A stretch of 54,036 nt of DNA from Nitrospira sp. bin75 (GTDB taxonomy: Bacteria; Nitrospirota; Nitrospiria; Nitrospirales; UBA8639), in the NCBI GenBank assembly GCA_002238765.1, contig MPMZ01000014.1:1-54036 (forward strand), given 5' to 3'. The notes under the pieces were generated by a model. The model was not told the DNA's origin and did no database searches. It saw only the letters and a list, made by a program, of their open reading frames with translations. A program made the translations under genes and the position numbers. Each line of letters starts with the position of its first letter. Within the stretch, counting starts at the first letter, position 1. This document shows positions 41,689 through 50,035 of the stretch, piece by piece.

Positions 41689-43404
41689 ATGGTGACGACC
41701 TACGAATTTGACGTGCTCGTGATGGGGGCCGGGTTGGCGGGGTTGCGTGCGGCGTTGGCCGCGCATCAGACCGGGGCGACTGTCGCGGTGATCACCAAGG
41801 TCCATCCCGTTCGGAGCCATTCCAATGCCGCGCAGGGCGGTATTAATGCCGCTCTGACCGACCGTGGCGACAAGTGGGAAGAGCATGCCTTCGAGACGGT
41901 CAAGGGCAGCGATTATCTGGGCGACCAGGATGCCGTGGAAATCCTGGCACAGGAAGCCGGGCAGGACATTCTGGCTTTGGAACACATGGGCGTGATCTTT
42001 AACCGGAACGAAGACGGACGGTTGGGGACCCGTCGCTTCGGGGGGCAAAAACGCGCCCGCACCTTTTTCGTCTCCGACTTTACCGGACAGGCGTTGCTGC
42101 ACGTCTTGTACGAGCAGGCGATGAAGGCTCGTCTTCCGGTGTTTGAGGAGTGGTTCGTGACGTCGTTGGTCAAGGATGAACATGGACAATGCGGAGGGGT
42201 CGTAGCCTTTGAAATACGAAGCGGGCGCGTGGCGTTGTTCAAGGCCAAGGCCGTGATTATTGCCGCCGGTGGGTTGGGGCGCGTGTTCGAGCCGAGTACC
42301 AACGCGCTGATCTGTACGGGCGACGGCATCGCGCTTGCGTATCGGGGCGGAGCCCCGCTGATGGACATGGAGATGGTGCAATATCATCCCACGACCTTAC
42401 GGGGAAAAGGATTGCTCCTGAGTGAAGCGGCTCGAGGGGAAGGCGCCTATTTGCTGAATGCCGAGGGCGAACGGTTCATGGAGCAGTATGCTCCGAACAT
42501 GATGGAGTTGGCCTCACGCGACGTGGTGTCTCGCGCGGAGCAGATCGAAATCAATGAAGGCCGGGGGATTAACGGTTGCGTGTTGCTCGATTGCCGGCAC
42601 TTGAGTAAGGCCCTCATCAGGGAGCGCCTCAGCCAGATTTTCGAGGAGGCGAAATCGTTTGCCAATATCGATTTGACCGAAGAACCGATTCCCGTGTGCC
42701 CGGGCATGCACTATATGATGGGCGGGGTGAAGACGGACGTCGAGGGCCGTTGCTGGGATCCTGCAGGCGGATGGCAAGGCGTTCCCGGCCTGTTCGCGGC
42801 CGGAGAAGCCGCGTGTCTGAGTCTCCACGGCGGGAATCGACTCGGAGCGAATTCCTTGTTGGATACCGTGGTGTTCGGGCGCCGGGCGGGCCGTTGTGCG
42901 GGAGAGTATGCGAAATCCCTTCCTCAACCCCGTATCGGCGACGGCGTGGTGAAGGACGAGGAAAGCGGCATTAAGCGAATCCTGGTCCGTCCCGAAACCG
43001 ACGATGCCGTTGCCCGTATCCGGCACGAGATGGGACGCACCATGACGGAGAACTTGGGCGTGTTTCGGGATCAGGAAGGGATGGCCCATGCTCAAGGGAC
43101 AATCGCCGTTCTTCGGGAACGGTGGAATCGCGTAGCCATTCATGATAAAGGACAGGTGTTCAATACGAGCCTCGTGCGGGCGTTGGAACTCGACTTCATG
43201 CTGGACTGTGCCGAGACCATCGCGTTGGGCGCCCTGACGCGAACGGAAAGTCGCGGCGCTCATTTTCGAACGGATTGCCTCAATCGTGACGACGAACATT
43301 GGTTGAAACATATTCTGATTTATCATCGGCACGACGGGCCGCCTCAACTGGAATTTCTGCCCGTTCGGATTACTCAATGGGAACCGCAAGTCCGCGTGTA
43401 TTGA
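41689..43404 (+). CDS. sdhA: Succinate dehydrogenase flavoprotein subunit
   Basis: The 571-residue protein has the FAD-binding VMGAGLAGLRAALAA (about 11-25) and RSHSNAAQGGINAAL, with His44 at the position that binds FAD covalently. HPTTLRGKGLLLSEAARGEG, then CPGMHYMMGGVKTD, and the substrate region LHGGNRLGANSLLD follow. It oxidises succinate to fumarate in the TCA cycle, or the reverse in some organisms. The next genes are the iron-sulfur subunit and a CCG-domain subunit, so the complex is of the SdhABE type, without classic SdhC/D anchors nearby. The start is supported by its position directly before the FAD fold. Confidence 0.96.
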   Translation: MVTTYEFDVLVMGAGLAGLRAALAAHQTGATVAVITKVHPVRSHSNAAQGGINAALTDRGDKWEEHAFETVKGSDYLGDQDAVEILAQEAGQDILALEHMGVIFNRNEDGRLGTRRFGGQKRARTFFVSDFTGQALLHVLYEQAMKARLPVFEEWFVTSLVKDEHGQCGGVVAFEIRSGRVALFKAKAVIIAAGGLGRVFEPSTNALICTGDGIALAYRGGAPLMDMEMVQYHPTTLRGKGLLLSEAARGEGAYLLNAEGERFMEQYAPNMMELASRDVVSRAEQIEINEGRGINGCVLLDCRHLSKALIRERLSQIFEEAKSFANIDLTEEPIPVCPGMHYMMGGVKTDVEGRCWDPAGGWQGVPGLFAAGEAACLSLHGGNRLGANSLLDTVVFGRRAGRCAGEYAKSLPQPRIGDGVVKDEESGIKRILVRPETDDAVARIRHEMGRTMTENLGVFRDQEGMAHAQGTIAVLRERWNRVAIHDKGQVFNTSLVRALELDFMLDCAETIALGALTRTESRGAHFRTDCLNRDDEHWLKHILIYHRHDGPPQLEFLPVRITQWEPQVRVY

Positions 43405-43434
43405 TGGTCACTCGTTCGCTGATAAACTAACGCC

Positions 43435-44394
43435 ATGCTGACCACGTTTCGCATTCGTCGCTTCAATCCGGAATCGGAATCGCCACAACCCTATTTTCAA
43501 GACTACCGGTTGGTGACGGAACGGTCGGACACGGTTCTCGATGCGTTGATCAGGATCCGGGAAACCGTGGATGAATCGCTGACCTTGCGCTGTTCGTGCC
43601 GGGGCGCTATCTGCGGGTCCTGCGGGATGCGCATCAACGGACATGCCGGCTTGGCGTGCAAAACCAAAGTGGCGTCCCTGGCCTCGCCGGACGAAACGAT
43701 CCATGTGGAACCCATGAACAATATGCCGGTGATCAAGGATCTGGTCACGGACATGGCCGGGTTTTGGGAGAAGATCCGTCAGGTTCAGCCATGGCTTCAG
43801 CCGAAGGGCCCGGAACCGGAAGGCGAGTATCTGGCCTCCCCGGACGCCATGAATCATTTGACTGGCGTCATGGGCTGCATCATGTGCGGGGCCTGCGTGT
43901 CGGACTGCGCGGCCCTGGAAGTCAATGCGGATTTCGTCGGTCCGGCGGCGTTGGCCAAGGCCTATCGCTTTGTGGCGGATCCGAGAGACGGGGGCAGTTC
44001 GTCGAGGTTAGGAGAACTCAATCATCCCGGCGGGATGTGGGACTGCACGCGGTGTATGGAGTGTATTGAAGTGTGCCCCAAAGGGGTGGGAGCCATGGAT
44101 CGCATCATGGTGCTTCGCGCCAAAGGGATCGAACAGGGCGTGCCGCCTACCTGTGGCTCACGGCATACCGAAGCCTTTGCGGACATTATCGAACGTAAAG
44201 GGCGACTGGATGAACCGATGTTGGCCGTTCGAACGTTCGGGCTCACGAATTTCAGGCAGATGTTTTCTTTTCTGCCGATGATCCTGCGAGCATTGCCTCG
44301 AGGAAAACTGCCCAAATCCGGCCCCTTGTTTCGGGCGATACCGGGGATTGATCGTATCCGCCGGTTGTTTCGCCGAGCGAAGGAGCGACCATGA
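43435..44394 (+). CDS. sdhB: Succinate dehydrogenase iron-sulfur subunit with two [4Fe-4S]-type motifs
   Basis: The 319-residue protein has a [2Fe-2S] motif with Cys55, 60, 63 and 75 (CRGAICGSC). A ferredoxin domain follows with Cys148, 151, 154, 158 (CIMCGACVSDC) and Cys204, 207, 210, 214 (CTRCMECIEVCPKG). In standard SdhB the last cluster is [3Fe-4S] because one Cys position is replaced; here all four are present, which predicts a second [4Fe-4S] cluster. This is a hallmark of the 'type E' quinone reductases that carry an SdhE CCG subunit, encoded next. The long C-terminus (about residues 225-319) is also atypical. It overlaps the following gene by four bases. Confidence 0.95.
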   Translation: MLTTFRIRRFNPESESPQPYFQDYRLVTERSDTVLDALIRIRETVDESLTLRCSCRGAICGSCGMRINGHAGLACKTKVASLASPDETIHVEPMNNMPVIKDLVTDMAGFWEKIRQVQPWLQPKGPEPEGEYLASPDAMNHLTGVMGCIMCGACVSDCAALEVNADFVGPAALAKAYRFVADPRDGGSSSRLGELNHPGGMWDCTRCMECIEVCPKGVGAMDRIMVLRAKGIEQGVPPTCGSRHTEAFADIIERKGRLDEPMLAVRTFGLTNFRQMFSFLPMILRALPRGKLPKSGPLFRAIPGIDRIRRLFRRAKERP

Positions 44395-45272
44395 AATACG
44401 CGTTTTTCCCCGGGTGCGTGTCAAAGGGCGGCTGTCCCGAACTCTATCAATCCGTGAAGCAGGTGTATCCTCGACTGGGGATCGACCTGGAGGAAATGAC
44501 CACGGCGTCGTGTACTGGCGCGGGGGTGTTGCAGGAAAAAGATTTGCGGTTGGGGGATCTCCTGAACGCCCATACCTTGGCTCTGGCCGAACAACAGGGC
44601 CTCCCCATCATGACGATTTGCAGTACGTGCCAAGGGGTGATGAGTCAGGCGAATCATCGGCTGGTAACGGAGCCCGGCTATCTGGACGAGATCAACCAAG
44701 TCTTGGCCGAAGAAGGGCTGACCTACCACGGCACCACTACGGTGAAACATTTTGTGTGGATCCTCCTGGAAGACGTCGGGGAGCAAAAGCTCCGGCAGGC
44801 CGTGCAGAGGCCGTTGACCGGGTTGCGCGCGGCCCCGTTTTATGGATGCTACATTCAACGGCCGAGTGCGGCGCTGGGATTTGACGAACAGCCGTCACGG
44901 GCACAATCATTGGAAACGGTGATGGCATTGCTGGGCGCCGAGGTGGTGGATTTCCCCGGCAAAACCCGATGCTGCGGTATGCCGCTTCTCACCATTAACG
45001 AACCCGGCTCGCTGCAGATGGTTGCCCATCATACGTCCGATGCCAAAGAGCATGGCGCTGACGTGATGGTGACACCCTGCCCCTTGTGCCACCTGAACCT
45101 CGACGGGCTTCAAACCAAGGCGGCCAAACACGATCGCCGGGAAATCGATCTGCCGATTTTGCATTTGCCGCAGTTGTTGGGATTGGCCCTGGGTCTCGAT
45201 CCACGGGCGCTCGGCCTGAACCGCAATCTGGTGTCCACGAAATCGGTGCTGGAGAAACTCGGGGTCGCGTAA
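44391..45272 (+). CDS. CCG-domain succinate dehydrogenase subunit, SdhE/HdrB-like
   Basis: The 293-residue protein has two CCG domains of the kind found in heterodisulfide reductase HdrB. The second is complete: Cys153, Cys194-Cys195, Cys230 and Cys233 (TRCCGMP and CPLC). The first has Cys9, Cys41, Cys77 and Cys80, with Ser40 where the double cysteine would begin. Such subunits replace the haem-binding anchors in type E complexes and are thought to hold an unusual Fe-S cluster and bind membrane via helices. It overlaps sdhB by four bases, so the complex is co-translated. No membrane anchor of its own is evident. The name sdhE is also used for a flavinylation factor; this is not that protein. 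Confidence 0.9.
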   Translation: MKYAFFPGCVSKGGCPELYQSVKQVYPRLGIDLEEMTTASCTGAGVLQEKDLRLGDLLNAHTLALAEQQGLPIMTICSTCQGVMSQANHRLVTEPGYLDEINQVLAEEGLTYHGTTTVKHFVWILLEDVGEQKLRQAVQRPLTGLRAAPFYGCYIQRPSAALGFDEQPSRAQSLETVMALLGAEVVDFPGKTRCCGMPLLTINEPGSLQMVAHHTSDAKEHGADVMVTPCPLCHLNLDGLQTKAAKHDRREIDLPILHLPQLLGLALGLDPRALGLNRNLVSTKSVLEKLGVA

Positions 45273-45282
45273 AAGCGGGCGA

Positions 45283-45672
45283 TTACGAAACTTCTTTGGA
45301 TACGGTTTTAAAGTAGGCCAGGAGGTCACGCGCCGAAAGAATGCCGACGATCTTTCCGTCATCCGTCACGGCCAAGTGACGAATCCGTTTGTTCGCCATG
45401 AGCTCTCTTGCATAGTGGGGCGAAAGCTTTTTCTCGACGGTCAGAATGGGACTGGACATGACGTGAACCACTGACGTGTTTGCCACGTCGTCGTGTTCGG
45501 CCACGGCGCGGACCACGTCGGTCTCCGTAATGATTCCGGAATAATCGCCGTCTTTTCTTACCAACAGCGACCCGATGCGCTGGTCATGCATTTGGCCTGC
45601 AGCCTGTTTGACCGTCGTGTCCTCGGTCACGACGGTCAGATCCCTGTTCATCAATTGTCCGATGGTCGCCAT
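45283..45672 (-). CDS. Two-CBS-domain protein
   Basis: The 129-residue protein contains two CBS domains: QLMNRDLTVVTEDTTVKQAA, then GIITETDVVRAVAEHDD and VMSSPILTVEKKLSPHYARE, then IRHLAVTDDGKIVGILSARD. Stand-alone CBS pairs bind adenine nucleotides and can sense energy state. It converges with the sdh operon, ending ten bases from its stop. The function is unknown beyond ligand sensing by family. Confidence 0.88.
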   Translation of the reverse strand: MATIGQLMNRDLTVVTEDTTVKQAAGQMHDQRIGSLLVRKDGDYSGIITETDVVRAVAEHDDVANTSVVHVMSSPILTVEKKLSPHYARELMANKRIRHLAVTDDGKIVGILSARDLLAYFKTVSKEVS

Positions 45673-45810
45673 CGTGTCTCTCTTTACGAATAGGGAAAAG
45701 GCTGGAAAGCGATGGGGTGTATTCTAGGAAAAACCGCCGAGATATGCAAGAAAGCGGCAACCTCTGACAATCACCTGAACCCCTTCCAAGAGAATAGGTT
45801 TTTCGGCATC

Positions 45811-46530
45811 TTATGGCTTTCGCATTTTGGCGTACGCTATAGCGTGAGCGGTCAACGAGGTTGCAAACGTCGCGAAGCTGAATTCTTGATTTGGCTCGGT
45901 GAATTTCCCTTTCAGGCCGCCCTTTTTGTCTGACAAAATCAGACAAGTTCCATCATATAAGCGCTCCCGCATCAGGCGCTCGCAAAACAGTTCGTAGCGT
46001 TTGGCGTAGGAGGTCATCTTGAATTCGGGGAATACCCCGAAATGCGGCTCGTCTACTTTAACTGGTGTCGTGGCTTTCGGCGTATCTTCCAAAAGCATTA
46101 ACCACCCGAGCCACGGCTTTTGTGACGGCTTGAATTTACCTTCCCGGTACGCGGTTAGCAGGTCCATTGAATTGCCGAGCGCTTCTTCTACGCGATTGTT
46201 GAAATTGTTACCGAAAGATGGTCCGATATGGGCTTTGAATTCAATCGATGCTAGAAGCCGGTCGTCCACGACCACCAGTAAATCCCAATTTTTGGTCGGC
46301 CTGAAATAGCCAGGCAGCGTCGTAGCTCTGGTATGGATCGTGGAATCCGGCAACCCTGCCCCTGACAGCAACTCAGTCAAAAGCTTTATGAACCCGTCAA
46401 GATGTTTGCTGCCAGTGACGGCACTGCGGTTGCCGGCATCCTTTTTCCCTGTGGATCCCCCTTGCTTTTTGTGCTGATGACTTCTTGCCTTCCAAAAAAA
46501 TTGAATGGCTTTCGTCAGCCGGTCTTGCAT
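45811..46530 (-). CDS. PaeR7I/XhoI-like type II restriction endonuclease
   Basis: The 239-residue protein matches the PaeR7I family in length and motifs: FWKARSHQHKKQ near the start, then TRATTLPGYFRPTKNWDLLVV with Asp83, and LLASIEFKAHIGPSFGNNFN with Glu97-x-Lys99, together the PD-(D/E)XK site. The family recognises CTCGAG and cuts after the first C. Here the cognate methylase lies directly upstream on the same strand (three bases gap). Composition is clearly AT-richer than the flanking sdh and TPM genes, so the pair was probably acquired horizontally. The exact recognition site should be treated as a prediction. Confidence 0.88.
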   Translation of the reverse strand: MQDRLTKAIQFFWKARSHQHKKQGGSTGKKDAGNRSAVTGSKHLDGFIKLLTELLSGAGLPDSTIHTRATTLPGYFRPTKNWDLLVVVDDRLLASIEFKAHIGPSFGNNFNNRVEEALGNSMDLLTAYREGKFKPSQKPWLGWLMLLEDTPKATTPVKVDEPHFGVFPEFKMTSYAKRYELFCERLMRERLYDGTCLILSDKKGGLKGKFTEPNQEFSFATFATSLTAHAIAYAKMRKP

Positions 46531-46533
46531 AAC

Positions 46534-47517
46534 CTATTTCTTTTTCGTTTCCGTTTTTATTTTGGCGTAAGAGAACAATGAACCTGTTGCGCGGCGAATC
46601 CGTTTCTCTGCGAGGTCACAATAAGAGGGGTCGATTTCCACGCCAATGGAGTTGCGTCCCCATTTGGCCGCGGCGACCGTGGTGGTCCCCGTTCCCGTGA
46701 ACGGATCCAACACCGTATCCCCTACAAAGGAGAACATCCGGACCAACCGTGTCGCTAATTCTTCGGGATAGGGGGCGGGGTGCAGTCGGGTCGATGCGCC
46801 GGTAAGACCGGACCAAATGGGCTGAAACCATTGTTTGTGGTTTGTATCAGATATGACGGACAGTATCCGCATTGCGACTGTCGGATTCCGGTATCCACCC
46901 GGTTTGCGTTGCATCAGGACGAACTCAATGTCGTTCTTAATGACGGCATTGGGTTCATACGGTTTCCCCAAGAACCCGGCACCATTTCCCGATACCTCAA
47001 ACACGGCATTGGCAATCTTGTGCCAGATGATTGGCGCCAGGTTGTCGTACCCAAGTTTTCTACAGTGATCTTGAATAGAGGCATGAAGCGGAACGACCGT
47101 GTGTCGCCCGTCGTTTTTTCTTCGTGCCAGACAGACGTCGCCGACCACGCAAATCAGGCGCCCCCCCGGGACCAACAGGCGAAAACAATGCGACCAGACT
47201 TTATCAAGTTCACGGAGAAATTTTTCATAATCTTTGATGTCCCCAAGCTGGTCCGTGTTGTCTTTGTATTTTTTTAAGATCCAGTACGGCGGGGAGGTCA
47301 CTACTAAATGAATGGATTCATCTTCGAGAAACGTCAGTTCACGCGCATCTCCCTGGATTAATCTGTGTGTTGTCGGGATTTGCTGGACTGCCGCTTCTAT
47401 CTGCTTGAGGAGCCGTTTGTCCTTTGCGATACGAGGAATATCGGTTTGCGGGTCTTTCAGGTCGGCGACTGAACCAGGCAGATAGCGATCATAATCAAAG
47501 ACATCTGGCGTTGCCAT
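46534..47517 (-). CDS. DNA methyltransferase of the restriction pair, N4/N6 beta class
   Basis: The 327-residue enzyme has the catalytic TSPPYW (74-79) before the SAM-binding VLDPFTGTGTTTVAAAKWG (about 267-285), the order of beta-class N4-cytosine or N6-adenine methylases. The target region lies between (about 100-230). The TSPPYW form is most often linked to N4-cytosine or N6-adenine in such pairs. It precedes the PaeR7I-like endonuclease by three bases and should protect its site. The classic PaeR7I/XhoI partner methylases are larger and of a different motif order, so this pairing is worth noting. Confidence 0.9.
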   Translation of the reverse strand: MATPDVFDYDRYLPGSVADLKDPQTDIPRIAKDKRLLKQIEAAVQQIPTTHRLIQGDARELTFLEDESIHLVVTSPPYWILKKYKDNTDQLGDIKDYEKFLRELDKVWSHCFRLLVPGGRLICVVGDVCLARRKNDGRHTVVPLHASIQDHCRKLGYDNLAPIIWHKIANAVFEVSGNGAGFLGKPYEPNAVIKNDIEFVLMQRKPGGYRNPTVAMRILSVISDTNHKQWFQPIWSGLTGASTRLHPAPYPEELATRLVRMFSFVGDTVLDPFTGTGTTTVAAAKWGRNSIGVEIDPSYCDLAEKRIRRATGSLFSYAKIKTETKKK

Positions 47518-47774
47518 GGCGATTTCTACATTGGTGCGTGCTGAATTGTGGAAGACCTTTGTTTCCGTAGCGACGTGGCTGAATTTTGTCCGACCGAGGC
47601 TTTAATTTTTCAGTTTTGCAGTATAAGCCCTTTCAAATTCTCTGACAATAAATGGCGTACTTCTCCCATCACCTGGATTTTCGCTCTTGCAAGGGTTCTC
47701 CCTGTGCGTTAGCCTGATCAGGCAGGGCAAGTGATAGGTTCCCAAAGGCAATTTTGACTCAGGAAGCACACCTC

Positions 47775-48500
47775 ATGACCCAATCCGTGATGAATCTCGA
47801 ACAAGTCGTCAGTGGCATGCAGGAGCCGATGAAGCGGTTTATTGATCGTTTGCAGACGCTCGGGGGGGAAAACTGTTTGGCGGTGATCGGGGTCGGCGCC
47901 ATTGCCACGTCGGGCTTTGATGCGGCGCGGCATACCGCGCGCAGCGTCCTGGTCCTGGAAACGATCGATCTGGCCGTGCTCAGGGAACTGGCCAAGGACG
48001 GGGTGAAACTGGGAAAAGCCAAAATCGCCGCTCCGCTGATCATGACGCCCGTCTACATTACCGGATCCCTGGATACCTTTCCGTTGGAGTTTCTGGAGAT
48101 TCAGCAATGCCACGTGTGTTTTGCCGGCACCGACTATTTCGCGGACCTCTCGTTTGAGGAACGTCACGTCAGGCTGCAATGTGAGCGCGAGTTGAAAACC
48201 ATCCTGATCGGCATGCGTCAGGGCCTTCTGGCCGCCGCAGGTCGTGAGAAACTGTTTGGGGTGATGGAAGGCGATATTGCCGAGCGGATGATCCGCACGC
48301 TCCGCGGGCTGTTGTGGCTTCATGGACAATACGACTACCTGTCGGCGCTTGAAGTCGTCGGCCGGATCGAGCAGGAAACAGATCGATCGCTTCCCGGCAT
48401 TCGTGCGGCGCTGCAAGAAGACCGCCACCATGACTGGAATGACTTTACGCGGCTCTATGATGAAATCGACGGCTTAAAAACCGTGGCTGATCGCTGGTAA
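47775..48500 (+). CDS. Hypothetical protein upstream of a TPM-LemA cluster
   Basis: I do not recognise a named family. The 241-residue protein is soluble and starts MTQSVMNLEQVVSGMQEPMK. It contains ENCLAVIGVGAIATSGFDAA, then SVLVLETIDLAVLRELAKDG, APLIMTPVYITGSLDTFPLE and IGMRQGLLAAAGREKLFGVM, which suggest an alpha/beta fold, possibly nucleotidyltransferase-like. ATG 47775 is chosen because AGGAAG lies about nine bases before it. The TPM-domain gene begins five bases after its stop, so it is part of that operon. Confidence 0.7.
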   Translation: MTQSVMNLEQVVSGMQEPMKRFIDRLQTLGGENCLAVIGVGAIATSGFDAARHTARSVLVLETIDLAVLRELAKDGVKLGKAKIAAPLIMTPVYITGSLDTFPLEFLEIQQCHVCFAGTDYFADLSFEERHVRLQCERELKTILIGMRQGLLAAAGREKLFGVMEGDIAERMIRTLRGLLWLHGQYDYLSALEVVGRIEQETDRSLPGIRAALQEDRHHDWNDFTRLYDEIDGLKTVADRW

Positions 48501-48505
48501 CGACC

Positions 48506-49330
48506 ATGGGCGGGAAATCCTGGTTAGCCGTCGCGGTTCTGCTGGTCCTGCCCGCGTTGAGTTGGGGCGAGGTATCCGTGCCGGACCCCGGCACCTACGT
48601 CGTGGACAGCGCGGGCATCATCGACCCCGGAACCGAACGGCAGTTGGAAGGCTGGCTTCGCGAACTCGAACAGAAAACCACGGCGCAGGTGAAGGTCCTC
48701 ACCGTTCAATCCACAGAAGGAGAGGACATGTTCGGTTTTGCCCAGCGGCACGCCGAAGCCTGGAAGCTCGGCCAAGCAGGGAAAGACAACGGCGCGCTGA
48801 TCGCGTTGGCTCTCAAGGAGCGACAGGTCCGCATTCACACGGGGTATGGCTTGGAGGGGGCGTTGCCCGATTCATGGGCGGGTTCGGCGTCCCGTGCGGC
48901 GGCCTCGCAATTCTTTAAACGGGGCCAATATGCCCAGGGTCTTCTCCAATTGGCGGTCGTGACGGCCAACCAGGTTGCGGATACCGAAAGGGTCACGCTC
49001 ACCGGGATTCCCCAACACCGGTATCGGCCCAGCCGTGGTGGCGGAGGCGGTTCGGTTCTGGGCTCGTTGCTCATCCCGCTGTTTTTTCTCTTTATGTTGT
49101 TTTCCAACATGCGTCGCCGTCGCCGGCATTATTCCAACTGGGGCGGCGGAGGCATGGCCGGTGGCATGGTCGGAGGCATGTTGCTCGGCAGCGCCTTGGG
49201 TGGCGTCACGGGGAGAAGTCCGTGGGGCGTCTCAAGCGGCGGTTTTGGCGGCGGATTCGGTGGAGGTTTCGGCGGATCGTTCGGCGGGGGTGGAGGCTTC
49301 GGTGGGGGCGGGGGCGGCGCCGGTTGGTAG
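48506..49330 (+). CDS. TPM-domain membrane protein with glycine-rich tail
   Basis: The 274-residue protein has a signal-like N-terminus (SWLAVAVLLVLPALSWG). A TPM domain follows (about 28-150: VVDSAGIIDPGTERQLEGWL, then DNGALIALALKERQVRIHTG and GYGLEGALPDSWA), then one hydrophobic segment (SVLGSLLIPLFFLFMLFS) and a C-terminal tail of about 70 residues rich in Gly with Phe (GGGFGGGFGGSFGGGG). TPM proteins are linked to photosystem repair or phosphatase function in other bacteria and are often encoded with LemA, as here. Function in this organism is unclear. The tail may be disordered or interact with the membrane surface. Confidence 0.85.
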   Translation: MGGKSWLAVAVLLVLPALSWGEVSVPDPGTYVVDSAGIIDPGTERQLEGWLRELEQKTTAQVKVLTVQSTEGEDMFGFAQRHAEAWKLGQAGKDNGALIALALKERQVRIHTGYGLEGALPDSWAGSASRAAASQFFKRGQYAQGLLQLAVVTANQVADTERVTLTGIPQHRYRPSRGGGGGSVLGSLLIPLFFLFMLFSNMRRRRRHYSNWGGGGMAGGMVGGMLLGSALGGVTGRSPWGVSSGGFGGGFGGGFGGSFGGGGGFGGGGGGAGW

Positions 49331-49381
49331 TGAGGCGGTTTGCCTGCGTCGAAACGGCATACGTAACGGAGGGACACAATC

Positions 49382-49954
49382 ATGAGCGCTGGACGCATCT
49401 TACTCATGGTCTTCGGCGGGTTGCTCATCCTGATCCTGATGCTGGGTGGCTGCGTCTATTCCGGATATAACCAGGTCATCGAGATGGATGAAGCGGTGAA
49501 GAGCCAATGGGCACAGGTCGAAAATCAATTGCAGCGACGGTTTGAATTGATTCCCAATCTGGTCAATACCGTCAAAGGGGTGGCGGGCCAGGAAGAGAAG
49601 ATTTATCTGGGCGTCGCCAATGCACGCAAAGCCTATTTTCAGGCGCAGTCGGTCAATGAGAAAGCGCGCGCGGCTGGCGGGTTCGAGTCGGCGCTCTCGC
49701 GTCTGTTGGTCCTGCGGGAAACCTATCCCCAACTCAAATCCGATCAATCGTTTCTCAAACTCCAGGACCAACTGGAAGGGACGGAGAATCGATTGGCGGT
49801 CGAACGAAAGCGGTACAACGACAGCGTGCGGGTCCTGAACACCTTTATCCGGAAATTGCTGGGAAGGCTCTATGCCGGGCTGGCCGGCGTCGGACAAGCC
49901 GAATACTTCGAAATAGGCGAAGAAGCCCGGGCCACGCCCAAGGTGGAATTTTAG
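49382..49954 (+). CDS. lemA: LemA family protein
   Basis: The 190-residue protein has an N-terminal membrane segment (ILLMVFGGLLILILMLGGC, about residues 5-23). The LemA core follows: GYNQVIEMDEAVKSQWAQVE, then NQLQRRFELIPNLVNTVKGV and FLKLQDQLEGTENRLAVERK, ending VLNTFIRKLLGR. LemA proteins form helical bundles anchored in the membrane; their role is not well understood. It follows the TPM gene by 51 bases, with AACGGAGGGACAC before the ATG, a frequent gene pair. Confidence 0.93.
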   Translation: MSAGRILLMVFGGLLILILMLGGCVYSGYNQVIEMDEAVKSQWAQVENQLQRRFELIPNLVNTVKGVAGQEEKIYLGVANARKAYFQAQSVNEKARAAGGFESALSRLLVLRETYPQLKSDQSFLKLQDQLEGTENRLAVERKRYNDSVRVLNTFIRKLLGRLYAGLAGVGQAEYFEIGEEARATPKVEF

Positions 49955-49958
49955 AATC

Positions 49959-49979
49959 ACTCCCCCCTTGAGGGGGAGT
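49959..49979. terminator. GC-rich hairpin between lemA and the convergent citrate synthase gene
   Basis: ACTCCCCC (49959-49966) and GGGGGAGT (49972-49979) form a perfect 8-bp stem with a five-base loop, five bases after the lemA stop. No U-run follows, so it may act as a processing or pausing site for both convergent transcripts. Confidence 0.45.
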
Positions 49980-50035
49980 CGGGGAGCCAAGGGTGTAGCC
50001 CGCAGGCGAACCGGTGGGGGGCAGGGAACGCCGGG

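Noticed and set aside
49129-49428. Proline-rich open frame antisense to the TPM gene tail
   Set aside because: It is the complement of the glycine-rich tail; poly-Pro arises automatically.
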